A stretch of DNA of 20,736 bases from CAZDBA01 sp964503615 (GTDB lineage: Bacteria; Planctomycetota; Planctomycetia; Pirellulales; Pirellulaceae): positions 1-20,736 of the forward strand of contig CAZDBA010000092.1 of assembly GCA_964503615.1 (NCBI GenBank), in the 5' to 3' direction. The notes beneath the pieces were generated by a model. The model saw only the letters and a program-made list of their open reading frames with translations, did not search any database and was not told where the DNA came from. Positions within the stretch are counted from its first letter, which is position 1; every line of letters starts with the position of its first letter. Below are positions 1-7,608 of the stretch, one piece after another. The position numbers and the translations under genes were made by a program.

Positions 1-70
1 CATTGATTCTTTCTTGACTGGCAAGTGTTGTAGTTTCTCGTGCTATCATGCCGGCGCGCCCCTGAATGCC

Positions 71-220
71 CTAAGAACGGAACTTAAAATAGAGCGATCC
101 AGCGATCACAAGGCCTAGCACAACTGCGATCGCTATCGGAACTGGTTCACCGCTAGAAATACCTCTGATCAAAAAATACAAAAGCGCTCCCACCCCTCTT
201 CGTCTCGCCAGTAAATTCAT
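71..220 (-). CDS. Small single-pass membrane protein (49 aa), hypothetical
   Basis: A 49-residue reading frame begins at ATG 218-220 and ends at TAG 71-73. It opens with a basic N-terminus (MNLLARRRGVGALL), continues through a short polar stretch (SSGEP), and has one strong hydrophobic span from about residue 28 to 44 (VPIAIAVVLGLVIAGSLY), ending KFRS. A purine-rich AAAGAG lies 7 nt before the ATG. The positive-inside rule does not give a clear orientation because both ends are basic. It is divergent from the sigma factor at 412, so the 191 bp between them must hold both promoters. I do not recognise a family and assign no function. Its support is the ribosome site, the coherent hydrophobic span and the lack of any competing frame; its short length is the main doubt. 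Confidence 0.5.
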   Translation of the reverse strand: MNLLARRRGVGALLYFLIRGISSGEPVPIAIAVVLGLVIAGSLYFKFRS

Positions 221-411
221 CGTTCATCTCTTTTAGTTTCAAACAAGTGATTTGATTTTATACTAAAGATACGAAAGCTACGAATCTTGAAAGAGCTGAT
301 AGAAAAGTAAAATACTTTCGTTGCAAAAACCTTGTTGATTTAAGACGATTTGGTTTACCATTGGGAAAGGAGATAACTAATTCAACTCAGTTTTAAAATG
401 GCGGTTCAGAA
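221..411. promoter_or_regulatory. Divergent upstream region with candidate -10 box
   Basis: This AT-rich stretch separates the minus-strand microprotein from the plus-strand sigma factor. TATACT at 259-264 could be a plus-strand -10 box, and the overlapping TATAAA read on the minus strand (257-262) lies about 37 nt before the microprotein start. Neither has a good -35 box at 16-18 nt. A palindrome, AAAGTA-AAA-TACTTT (304-318), lies about 95 nt before the sigma factor start. A strong Shine-Dalgarno-like AAAGGAG at 366-372 is not followed by a usable in-frame start. An in-frame TAA at 394-396 fixes the sigma factor start at 412. Confidence 0.25.
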
Positions 412-1170
412 ATGGCAGACTCGGATGATCAATTCGCTCCCAGGATTGACGCGATCGAAACGCAATGGAGCATGGTTCGACGTGCGCATCATGGCTCACT
501 TGCTTCGGGTGGCGATGCGAAAAACTCGCTTGTCATGCGATACTCACCAGCGATTCGCGGGTATGTCCGAGCTTTGACCAAGGACGATGCTGAGGCGGAC
601 GAGATTTCACAAGAGGCGGTTGTTCGTATTCTCAGTGGTGATTTTGCGGGAGCCGATCCGGAGCGAGGGCGTTTTCGTGATTTGCTGAAAGTCGCCGTGC
701 GCAATATGGTTCGCAACCATTGGGCGAAACAGAATCGCCGCAAGGCTTCTGATATTGACGAAATTTACACTGACGATGTTGGACAAGAGGACGATCAGTT
801 TGATCCCTGGCTGGATAGCTGGCGAGTAAATTTGCTGGAACTTGCCTGGGCTGCGCTGAAAGACTACGAACATCAGCGTGAAGGAAGGGTCGCCTATACG
901 GTTTTGAAACTTCGTTCCGAATTCCCAACGGTTGACTCACAGGAACTTGCCGCAAAACTCTCAGAAGCGACCGGCAATGAGTGTCGAGCCGACACAACCC
1001 GTCAACAGTTGCGAAGAGCGCGAATCCGGTTTGCAGAATTTCTGGTCGAAGAGATTTCTCAAGGGCTGGCAACCGCTGAGCCAGATCGGATTCAGGAAGA
1101 GCTGATTTCGTTGGGGCTGTACGAGAGTATCAAAGACGTGTTACCGGAAAAGTGGAAAACGACCGAGTAG
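412..1170 (+). CDS. ECF-type RNA polymerase sigma factor, kinase-associated
   Basis: This 252-residue protein has the two core parts of an extracytoplasmic-function sigma factor. Region 2 spans about residues 39-110: RYSPAIRGYVRAL, then the acidic DDAEADEISQEAV helix for core polymerase contact, then FRDLLKVAVRNMVRNHWAKQNRR, which matches the -10 recognition helix. Region 4 is more divergent and lies about 142-215, with a putative helix-turn-helix near LAAKLSEATG and TRQQLRRARIRF. About 35 extra residues follow. The protein is longer than the usual 170-190 aa, as in planctomycete sigma factors encoded beside Ser/Thr kinases. An in-frame stop 16 nt upstream makes ATG 412 the only reasonable start, although no good ribosome site precedes it. 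It is convergent with the kinase at 1185 and 14 bp from it. A joint role is inferred from proximity only. Confidence 0.85.
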   Translation: MADSDDQFAPRIDAIETQWSMVRRAHHGSLASGGDAKNSLVMRYSPAIRGYVRALTKDDAEADEISQEAVVRILSGDFAGADPERGRFRDLLKVAVRNMVRNHWAKQNRRKASDIDEIYTDDVGQEDDQFDPWLDSWRVNLLELAWAALKDYEHQREGRVAYTVLKLRSEFPTVDSQELAAKLSEATGNECRADTTRQQLRRARIRFAEFLVEEISQGLATAEPDRIQEELISLGLYESIKDVLPEKWKTTE

Positions 1171-1184
1171 TTGCATGGCCATTC

Positions 1185-3905
1185 TTACATTGGCCCTTCA
1201 TCTTTCGGAACCTCGGAAAGTCGTTTAGCTGTGTCGAGGAGGAGCCCACGCATATTTTTAATGCCCGCGAGAAATTCTGTATCGAAGTGGTCAAGTGGCG
1301 CTTTTGCGTTCATTTCACCATAAACCTCGATCGCATCATCAAAATATTTTAGCGCAAGCTGATAAGTTTCCGCGTCTGCGCTAGTTTCGGTAAGTGACCA
1401 AAGCTGAAAGTTGATAACTCCCAGATTGAACTTACACTGAGCTAAAGCTTGGCTTGCAGTAATGAAGGACTCCGCACGTTTCCTTTCGGCCAACAGAATG
1501 GCATGTTGTTCATCCAGTATGTCTTCAGCCTGTTCGAACTGAGAGTTCCGCATAAGAGCCGTGCCGAGCGTTGCCAGATCGAGTCCAAGCCCTTGCCTGT
1601 ACGTTGCGTTATCAGGATCCCTTTCCACAAACTCTCGTCGAATAGCAACCGCTTTTTTACTGGCACCAATCGCCAGTTCCGGCTCACCCATGAACTCATA
1701 CAGGGATGCTTTGCGGATAAGAACTAACGCAAAACCTTGTTTTGCCTCAACATCGTCTGGATTCATGTCAACTGCCTGTTGCTGAACCGTTTCAGCCAAC
1801 AGGAAGGTTTTTAAAGCCTCATCTGTTTGTTCCAGCTGAACTTGGAGGTCCCCCAAAGGTATCAAACATCCTCGATACCGATTTGCCATTCGTGGATCGT
1901 TCGGCTTGGCCTGATAAGTCTTCTTTGCGCTGTCGACCGCGTCGACCAGTTCGAGTTGGGCCTTTTTAAAATCCCCTTTTCGCAGGTAGGCATCGGAGCG
2001 ACTGCGACTCAACCAAATCTCCAGATTTTCTTTTTCCAGTTGCCACTGCTCCTCACTGACGTCGATTTTTTGGCTTAACGATTCGATCTGGTCGCAATAC
2101 TCGAGCATTTCATCGAATTGATGTCTAGCAAGTCCTATATGTACACGTTGTTGAAGGTAACTGATCTCCAGCCGACAAAGTTCGTTGGGCTCTTTTGATT
2201 CGGTTTCAGATTCTTTTATCTCTTCCAGAATCTTCTTTACCTTTTTAAGCGAAGGTTCTGCTTCAGAAGCCCCCTTGAGGACGAACAGCATCTCCGATTT
2301 ATTCATCAAATCTTGGGCAAGCAATTTTTTCGTAGTGATATCGTCCGGATCTGCTTCAAGCGTTTCATTAAAAATAGTGATCGCACGATCATAATTTTCC
2401 ATAGCTGAATCGGTTAGCCCAAGGTTAGAGCGCCCCGGATAACCTTGTACGCCCGCGAGCGCCGAGTAGGCTTGGCCATGTCGTCTTCGAAACTTGGCCT
2501 CATCTGGCATGTGTGGAGTGGCTGCATCCAAATATTCCTGTATCCGTGAGGCTAATTCCAGCTGTGCCTGATTTGAGCCTCCCAGCCCAGTTAACGCTTG
2601 AAAATGGTTGTAGATAATCCAGGTGGAAACGTCACTGCCCTCGTCAGCCAGCTTGTTTGAGCGAGCCAATTCCGCGTCGGCGATTTCCAAAGCAGCGTTC
2701 TTCTCCTTCAAAGCTTTGTTAAGTTGATTCGAGTGATAAGCAAGTCCGGCAATCGTCGCCGGAATCATGACGGCAGTCGCGAACAGAATCGAAGCGATTG
2801 CGGGTTTCCTTCTTGCCCACTTGCCGACTCGTTCAATAGATGAGACCGGGCGAGCGTGAATCGGCAGGCCGTCCAAAAAGCGCCCCAGATCATCCACCAG
2901 TTCCTTAGCTGTGTGATAACGTCTGGTCGCCTTTTTCTCCAGGCACTTCAGACAGATCGTTTCCAAGTCTTTGGGCAAACCTGATTGCAGCTTTTTTGGT
3001 GCGACCGGGTCGTCGGACAACACCATCATTACCGTCTTTAAAGGATCGGGGGAGTAAAATGGTGCACGACCGGTCAACATTCGATAAAGGATCGCTCCAA
3101 TCGCGTAAACATCACACGCCGGACCGATCGTTTTCACAACTCCGCTCGCCTGCTCCGGTGCCATGTATCCTGGTGTACCCAGAATCTCGCCAGTCTTTGT
3201 CGCGTCGTGGTCGGATTGAAGCGACTTGGCCAATCCAAAATCAGCGACTTTTGGATTTCGATCCTGATCCAAAAGGATGTTTGAAGGTTTAAGATCGCGG
3301 TGAATAATGTTCTTTTGGTGGCAGAACTCTATGGTTTCGGCGATTTTCTTTACCAGCTCGGCACTAGCGCGCGGAGAGGGTGGCGAAAGTGCAACATAGT
3401 CCTCCAATGTCTCGCCATCGACAAACTCCATGACGTAATAGGGTTGCTCTGCGAACATGTCAGCTTCATAAAGCTGAGCGATATTCGGGTGGTTTAACCC
3501 CGCGACCGATTTGACCTCACTTGCAAAACGGTCAACCAGATTCTTCTGACGACTGACCTGTTTAGTAACGATTTTGATTGCGACTTGCCGGTCAAGGCGG
3601 TCGTCGACGGCTAGATAGACGGTCCCCATCCCACCTCTACCCAGCTTTCCAGTAATCTTATAGCCAGGAATCGTTGGGAATTTTGAGTCTTTAAAATGGG
3701 GAACTGGGGGCTGGCCTCCCAACGGCTCCTTAGGGTAAATCGTTTGGGCCTCGCAATCTTCGGAGCCATCCAGTGGTGGAGGAAGCAATAAATCATGGAC
3801 CGTTTTGGGGCGAGTCGTTTGCTCGTCTTCCAAAGGTGGAGGTAGAAAGAGGTCCGTGACTTTGGCACTTAGCTTTTCTGTCTTCTTGTCTTGTTTAGGC
3901 TTCAT
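1185..3905 (-). CDS. Transmembrane Ser/Thr protein kinase with TPR C-terminus
   Basis: This is a Hanks-type kinase of about 906 residues. Its domains, numbered from ATG 3905, are: a 75-residue N-terminal tail with two LPPPL repeats; a kinase domain of about 82-345 with glycine loop GRGGMG (89-94), VAIK lysine 111, HRDLKPSN with catalytic Asp204, DFG at 222 and APE at 249-251; one membrane span of about 368-389 (KPAIASILFATAVMIPATIAG); and a helical region with TPR-like units such as ENYDRAITIFNETLEADPDD. All catalytic residues are present, so it should be active. The single span suggests the kinase faces the cytoplasm and the TPR part faces outward. The open frame extends four codons further to a TTG at 3917, but ATG 3905 has GGAA 6 nt upstream and is preferred. 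Its convergent neighbour is an ECF sigma factor. Confidence 0.9.
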   Translation of the reverse strand: MKPKQDKKTEKLSAKVTDLFLPPPLEDEQTTRPKTVHDLLLPPPLDGSEDCEAQTIYPKEPLGGQPPVPHFKDSKFPTIPGYKITGKLGRGGMGTVYLAVDDRLDRQVAIKIVTKQVSRQKNLVDRFASEVKSVAGLNHPNIAQLYEADMFAEQPYYVMEFVDGETLEDYVALSPPSPRASAELVKKIAETIEFCHQKNIIHRDLKPSNILLDQDRNPKVADFGLAKSLQSDHDATKTGEILGTPGYMAPEQASGVVKTIGPACDVYAIGAILYRMLTGRAPFYSPDPLKTVMMVLSDDPVAPKKLQSGLPKDLETICLKCLEKKATRRYHTAKELVDDLGRFLDGLPIHARPVSSIERVGKWARRKPAIASILFATAVMIPATIAGLAYHSNQLNKALKEKNAALEIADAELARSNKLADEGSDVSTWIIYNHFQALTGLGGSNQAQLELASRIQEYLDAATPHMPDEAKFRRRHGQAYSALAGVQGYPGRSNLGLTDSAMENYDRAITIFNETLEADPDDITTKKLLAQDLMNKSEMLFVLKGASEAEPSLKKVKKILEEIKESETESKEPNELCRLEISYLQQRVHIGLARHQFDEMLEYCDQIESLSQKIDVSEEQWQLEKENLEIWLSRSRSDAYLRKGDFKKAQLELVDAVDSAKKTYQAKPNDPRMANRYRGCLIPLGDLQVQLEQTDEALKTFLLAETVQQQAVDMNPDDVEAKQGFALVLIRKASLYEFMGEPELAIGASKKAVAIRREFVERDPDNATYRQGLGLDLATLGTALMRNSQFEQAEDILDEQHAILLAERKRAESFITASQALAQCKFNLGVINFQLWSLTETSADAETYQLALKYFDDAIEVYGEMNAKAPLDHFDTEFLAGIKNMRGLLLDTAKRLSEVPKDEGPM

Positions 3906-4005
3906 AAATCGTTCCAAGAATCCATATTCCGTCTACTGATATAGATTACAAACTAGGCTGCCATCTGTGACATTTTTTTTGAAACAATTTTGGACCATGG
4001 GGAAC

Positions 4006-4042
4006 AAAAAAAGCGACGCCTCTGGTGGAGTGGCATCGCTTT
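4006..4042 (-). terminator. Intrinsic terminator of the Gfo/Idh/MocA oxidoreductase gene
   Basis: The arms AAAGCGACGCC (4010-4020) and GGCATCGCTTT (4032-4042) pair over 10 of 11 positions with one C/A mismatch, around an 11-nt loop. Read on the minus strand, the second arm runs into seven consecutive T residues (4006-4012). The hairpin lies 25 bp past the oxidoreductase stop, so it should end that transcript before the kinase gene. Confidence 0.85.
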
Positions 4043-4067
4043 CAGTTTCTCAATCTAAAATTTGAAA

Positions 4068-5477
4068 TCAAGACTTAGACATCGCAGGCATTTTGATCTC
4101 GTAACCTTCTCGGTAAGGCCGCTGGAGGAATGCGTTCGCTTGGTCATCGCCGACAATCTGCTCATTCTCAGGATCCCAGTTTAGCTTGCGCCCCCCGAAC
4201 CGAGCCGAGATACCGGCCAAGTGGCAAATGTTAAGCATTTCCATATGTGAATGAACATCTGAGATCGGTTCGACTTGTTCACGATGACAATGCAGGAAGT
4301 TTGCCCAGTGGGCTTTCCTCTCGTTACCTTCCATCGGCAGGCCCTTGTAAACCTTCTGAATGGCATCATCAGGCAGTGGATTGTCTTTAAGAGCTTCCAC
4401 GGGAGCGCCGACCAGTTTGCCACGGTTGACAAAGATTCGGCCTTTTTCTCCTTCGATAAAAATTCCATTGTCGGTGTCATTTCGAATGATAAGTTCGGTT
4501 CCATTGGCATAGCCAACATCGAACTTAAAAGAGGTTGCCGTGTTATACCTGTTTTTCTCGACGGGGAATCCATCCTCAAAATCGACTGGATGTTTTACCG
4601 TTCCACCAATTGAAATCGGACCTTCAGTCTGGCCATTTACTTTGAGGGCCCAGTTCGCAATGTCGACATGATGAGCTCCCCAGTCGGTTAGCTTGCCGCC
4701 GGAGTACTCATACCACCAGCGGAACTCGTAATGGCAGTTCGTTCTGGGTTTTGGCGCGCGTTTTGCGCCTTCTCGTTTGGCCACCGACAAAAAACGGTAG
4801 TCAACTTTTGGAGCCGGTCCCAACCAAAGATCCCAGTCGAGTCCCTCAGGAATGTCTGCAACGGGAATCTCAACACTGGAAGGCCCGCCGCCAATAGCAC
4901 AAGTGATTCTCTTGATCTTGCCAAGACGCCCTTGTTGGACAAGTGCAACCGCTTTTGTGAACAAATTAAAAGTACTTCGCTGCTGCGTTCCCACCTGAAC
5001 GATACGCCCGGTCTCTTTTTGGACCTGCCGAATTAATTTGCCTTCGTCGATTGTGAGTGTCAACGGTTTTTCACAGTAGACATCTTTGCCTGCCAACATG
5101 GCTTCGATCAGCGGTTTGGTGTGCCAATGATCGGGCGTTGCGATATGGAGGATTTTAATATCATCCCGGTCAATAATTTCCTGATAGTGCTTGTAGGTAT
5201 CTGCTTGGCCTCGGCTTAATTTCCTGCTCGCCTGTTTCGCCCGGCCAGCATCAGCATCAGCAATAGCGACCACTTCGACCATGTCCGCAGCTGCTCGTAA
5301 ATTCCCTACGCCCATGCCCCCAGCTCCGATCAAGCCGATCGGCAATTTTTCATTTTTGGAGCGAGTCTCGCTGGCCAGCGTTTGCTTGCCAGAAGAGGTG
5401 AACGGGATCGAAAGAGCAGAGCCGGCAATAGCCGATTTTTTCAGGAAGTCTCGACGGTTGTTGGTTTGTTTAGACAT
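4068..5477 (-). CDS. Gfo/Idh/MocA-family oxidoreductase with Tat signal
   Basis: This 469-residue protein is an NAD(P)-dependent sugar-type oxidoreductase. It starts with a twin-arginine signal, NNRRDFLKKSAIAG (R8-R9), followed by a hydrophobic stretch, so folded export to the periplasm is expected. The Rossmann motif GLIGAGGMGVGNL is at residues 48-60. CEKPLT (135-140) carries the conserved EKP lysine at 137, and WGAHHVDIANWAL (266-278) carries the C-terminal domain histidines. A long Arg/Lys-rich section around 230-250 is typical of planctomycete members. The open frame reaches 5540, but ATG 5477 puts the Tat motif at the usual place and has AGAAAG just upstream. The next gene upstream on the same strand encodes a fucosidase. 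A shared role in sugar oxidation is plausible, but the 564-bp gap argues against a tight operon. The substrate is unknown. Confidence 0.9.
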   Translation of the reverse strand: MSKQTNNRRDFLKKSAIAGSALSIPFTSSGKQTLASETRSKNEKLPIGLIGAGGMGVGNLRAAADMVEVVAIADADAGRAKQASRKLSRGQADTYKHYQEIIDRDDIKILHIATPDHWHTKPLIEAMLAGKDVYCEKPLTLTIDEGKLIRQVQKETGRIVQVGTQQRSTFNLFTKAVALVQQGRLGKIKRITCAIGGGPSSVEIPVADIPEGLDWDLWLGPAPKVDYRFLSVAKREGAKRAPKPRTNCHYEFRWWYEYSGGKLTDWGAHHVDIANWALKVNGQTEGPISIGGTVKHPVDFEDGFPVEKNRYNTATSFKFDVGYANGTELIIRNDTDNGIFIEGEKGRIFVNRGKLVGAPVEALKDNPLPDDAIQKVYKGLPMEGNERKAHWANFLHCHREQVEPISDVHSHMEMLNICHLAGISARFGGRKLNWDPENEQIVGDDQANAFLQRPYREGYEIKMPAMSKS

Positions 5478-5743
5478 ATTCTTTCTGTGAGTTTGTACCG
5501 TGAATTTGTTGTTCGCAGTTTGAGATTGTGGAAGGCTCATTGTAACACGGTCTTTTCATCAGAGATGTGATCAAAGACAGCTGTTTTTTAGAGAAAAAAC
5601 TGAAACGCTCCCAATTTACAGGCAACTGCCAGCGTATTACTTCGTCTTTAATTGTTGTAACAGTTTCTGAGAATTCCCGCTGACTAAGCAGAGAGCAGAG
5701 AAAAACTCCCCAAACCTGCAACCCATATGGTTGGTTAGTTCGT

Positions 5744-5773
5744 TTTGAGCGGAGGCTCAAAGTTGACTTTTTT
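5744..5773 (+). terminator. Stem-loop followed by T-run, possible plus-strand terminator
   Basis: TTTGAGC (5744-5750) and GCTCAAA (5755-5761) form a perfect 7-bp stem with a GGAG loop. A run of six T residues follows at 5768-5773, six nt after the stem. It has terminator shape on the plus strand but no obvious plus-strand gene upstream, so it may block antisense transcription or act as an operator-type palindrome. On the minus strand no T-run follows. Confidence 0.3.
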
Positions 5774-5866
5774 AGAAAAAACGAAGTTGGAATGGTCACA
5801 TACGGATTGTTGACTTGTTTTGTATGTGTCAACGGGAAACCAAGCAATTCATAAGGAAACCAAAAG

Positions 5867-5971
5867 ATGATCCAAGCTACAGGAAAAACACTAATCGTTA
5901 CCGCTATATGCATCTGTTTTGTAACAATCTCAGGGGCCGTATCAGTGATCCGAACTTTGTTACTTGTCTGA
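5867..5971 (+). CDS. Possible 34-residue membrane microprotein
   Basis: A short frame starts at ATG 5867 and stops at TGA 5969-5971. AAGGA (5853-5857) lies 9 nt before the ATG, one of the better ribosome sites in the window. The product opens MIQATGK, then has a continuous hydrophobic span from about residue 8 to 28 (TLIVTAICICFVTISGAVSV), and ends IRTLLLV. This is the make-up of a single-span membrane peptide with a short N-terminal tail. It is transcribed opposite to both flanking genes. No family is recognised and no clear -10 box precedes it. At this length, chance occurrence cannot be excluded. Confidence 0.35.
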   Translation: MIQATGKTLIVTAICICFVTISGAVSVIRTLLLV

Positions 5972-6041
5972 TTGATTCCGATGCAGAAATTGCAGGGCCT
6001 GTTCAAACAAAACACAGCGAAGGCTTGCGATCTGGCGACAA

Positions 6042-7442
6042 CTATTCAGTCGGTTCCGTTTGAAGTTCCAGACAGATTACCGGGACCAAGGAATCAGGTT
6101 TTGTTTCGGGCAGTCTTATTTCAGTTGATTCGTCCGATTGAGTGACTTTGAGTGCGGCTAAATCGGAGCCCAGAAAATAGGCTCGCTCTATCGTCGAGTC
6201 TACTTGCGGAAGGGTTATCGAGGCTTCGGGCCATTCGAGCACGTGGATGTAGATTTTGCCTGTTTGCGTGGTTGCTCGCCAAGGCAATTTTTCAACGACT
6301 TTTTTCTTTCCGTTTTTGTCTTTGACTTGCTTGCCAAGTTCAATACCAAAAGGCGTTGGTCCGCATCCATAAATCGCTTCGCTGTGGACGTCCATCCAGT
6401 CTCCGATTTCAGACAGTCGTTCAACGCTTGGTGCCGGGATAACTCCCTCGCCAGTCGGCCCAACGTTGAGTAACAGGTTTCCACCTTTGCTTACAATATC
6501 AACGAGAGTTTCGATCATCTTCTTCGAGCTCTTCCAATCCTTATCCGCCTTGTTATAGGCCCAGTGGCCATTCATCGTGATGCAAGATTCCCAAGGTTCG
6601 TACGAACCATTCTCCGGGATTTTTTGTTCTGAGACTTTATAGTCACCCTGTCTGTGTCCGATCCGCCCGTTAATAATGCAATTCGGTTGCAGCTCGCGGA
6701 TGATTTGCTTCAGCTCGACGCTTTGCTCTTTGGTGATCACCTCATAGGTGTCGAACCATAAGATTCCGATCGGACCGTAGTTGGTCAGCAGCTCACGAAC
6801 TTGAGGTTTGACCTTTCTTTCAAAATATCGCGAGAAGACTTTCTCTTCCTCGTTTGGATAGTCGATCAGGTTGCTGCGCCGGGCTCCCTTTGTGGGTACA
6901 TCGGGATCTTCCCAGTCTCGCCCGAGCGAATAATAAACACAGAATTGAAGTCCGTGTTTTTCACAGGCGTCAGCAAGTTCCTTTAATGGGTCACGGCCAA
7001 ACTGAGTGAGGTCGGTGATATCATGATCACTACATTGGGAATCGTAGATCGCAAAGCCGTCATGGTGTTTAGACGTGATGACCAGGTACTTCATCCCGGC
7101 GTCTTTGGCGATGCTCACCCATTGATCTGCATCGAATTGGGCCGGATTAAACTTACTTGCAAACTCAGTGTATTCGGCCAGTGGGATTTTCGCTGTCAAT
7201 TGAAGCCATTCGTGATGATGCGTTTCGCCATTCCATTCTCCTCCCGCCATGGAATAGGCCCCCCAGTGGATGAACATGCCGAATTTTGCTTCCCCGAACC
7301 ACTCCATTCGAGCTTCCTGTTCATTGGCTTCTTGGGATTTTGCATCTTCGGACCTCGCTTTGGTTTGTGAGAAAGAGGTCGAACCGAAAAACAGAGTGAC
7401 AAGTACAAAAGATATTGCGATGTAAGAACTGAAACGATTCAT
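6042..7442 (-). CDS. Secreted GH29 alpha-L-fucosidase
   Basis: This 466-residue glycoside hydrolase would release alpha-L-fucose from fucosylated glycans, likely in the periplasm or outside the cell. A signal peptide covers about residues 1-26 (MNRFSSYIAISFVLVTLFFG, then STSFSQ). GH29 landmarks occur in order: FGMFIHWGAYS (54-64) with His59; TSKHHDGFA (123-131) with the His126-His127 pair; GILWFD (226-231) with Asp231 as the expected nucleophile; WESCITMNGHWAY (284-296), where Glu285 is one candidate acid/base; and GNLLLNVGPTGEG (321-333). Length and order match the family. The ATG at 7442 has no good ribosome site, but the signal peptide begins exactly there. Downstream on the same strand is a Tat-exported oxidoreductase. 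There is no sulfatase or sugar transporter nearby, so a complete fucan locus is not visible here. Confidence 0.92.
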   Translation of the reverse strand: MNRFSSYIAISFVLVTLFFGSTSFSQTKARSEDAKSQEANEQEARMEWFGEAKFGMFIHWGAYSMAGGEWNGETHHHEWLQLTAKIPLAEYTEFASKFNPAQFDADQWVSIAKDAGMKYLVITSKHHDGFAIYDSQCSDHDITDLTQFGRDPLKELADACEKHGLQFCVYYSLGRDWEDPDVPTKGARRSNLIDYPNEEEKVFSRYFERKVKPQVRELLTNYGPIGILWFDTYEVITKEQSVELKQIIRELQPNCIINGRIGHRQGDYKVSEQKIPENGSYEPWESCITMNGHWAYNKADKDWKSSKKMIETLVDIVSKGGNLLLNVGPTGEGVIPAPSVERLSEIGDWMDVHSEAIYGCGPTPFGIELGKQVKDKNGKKKVVEKLPWRATTQTGKIYIHVLEWPEASITLPQVDSTIERAYFLGSDLAALKVTQSDESTEIRLPETKPDSLVPVICLELQTEPTE

Positions 7443-7541
7443 TTGTTTTGCGTAAAGGAGAAGTTGGTTTCGAAAAGTAAAAAATAGATCAGTCGTCTCA
7501 ATTGGACAAGTAGCTTAATTCCTGAAAGCCATTCGAAAACG

Positions 7542-7565
7542 CCAAGCCCTTGCGCGTCGGGCTGG
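7542..7565 (-). terminator. Hairpin at the end of the WD40 kinase gene, likely terminator
   Basis: The arms CCAAGCCC (7542-7549, one bulged A) and GGGCTGG (7559-7565) form a 7-bp GC-rich stem with a 9-nt loop, TTGCGCGTC. On the minus strand it is followed by GCGTTTTCG. On the plus strand it is followed by TATTTTT, so it could work in both directions. It lies 43 bp past the kinase stop. Its minus-strand text, CAGCCCGACGCGCAAGGGC, resembles the palindromic repeats at 20226-20282. Confidence 0.5.
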
Positions 7566-7608
7566 TATTTTTCAATTGAGCCAAGTTGGTTGAATGCGGT
7601 ACAACAAA

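Larger units (their letters stand above)
5478..6041. other. 564-bp intergenic region upstream of the oxidoreductase gene
   Basis: This gap lies between the fucosidase stop and the oxidoreductase start, so it should contain the oxidoreductase promoter (minus strand). It holds a perfect AT-rich hairpin GTTTTTT-AGAG-AAAAAAC (5583-5600), a stem TTTGAGC-GGAG-GCTCAAA (5744-5761), a second A/T hairpin TTTTTT-AG-AAAAAA (5768-5781), an inverted repeat GTTGAC/GTCAAC (5809-5814 and 5828-5833), and a possible 34-residue membrane sORF on the plus strand (5867-5971). I see no clear -35/-10 pair on the minus strand. A 181-codon minus-strand frame that covers most of it has a GTG start, no ribosome site and no protein-like features, and is not counted. 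Confidence 0.5.

Noticed and set aside
53..60. GGCGCGCC octamer near the left end, with a similar GCGCGCC at the right end
   Set aside because: The flanks differ and the right copy lacks the first base match; no sign of a shared repeat or attachment site.
304..317. AAAGTAAAATACTT, repeated exactly at 11185-11198
   Set aside because: One shared AT-rich 14-mer is expected by chance at about this level in 20 kb; only the first copy is upstream of a gene in the matching orientation.
632..1072. 146-codon antisense frame inside the first sigma factor gene
   Set aside because: Lies wholly within a well-supported sigma factor gene and has an Arg/Leu/Pro-rich shadow-type composition.
3906..3917. Four-codon upstream extension of the TPR kinase to a TTG start
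   Set aside because: ATG 3905 has a better-placed GGAA and the extra residues add nothing recognisable.
5470..6015. 181-codon minus-strand frame between the oxidoreductase and fucosidase genes
   Set aside because: GTG start without a ribosome site, no domain or coherent hydrophobic pattern, and it runs over the oxidoreductase start and several palindromes.
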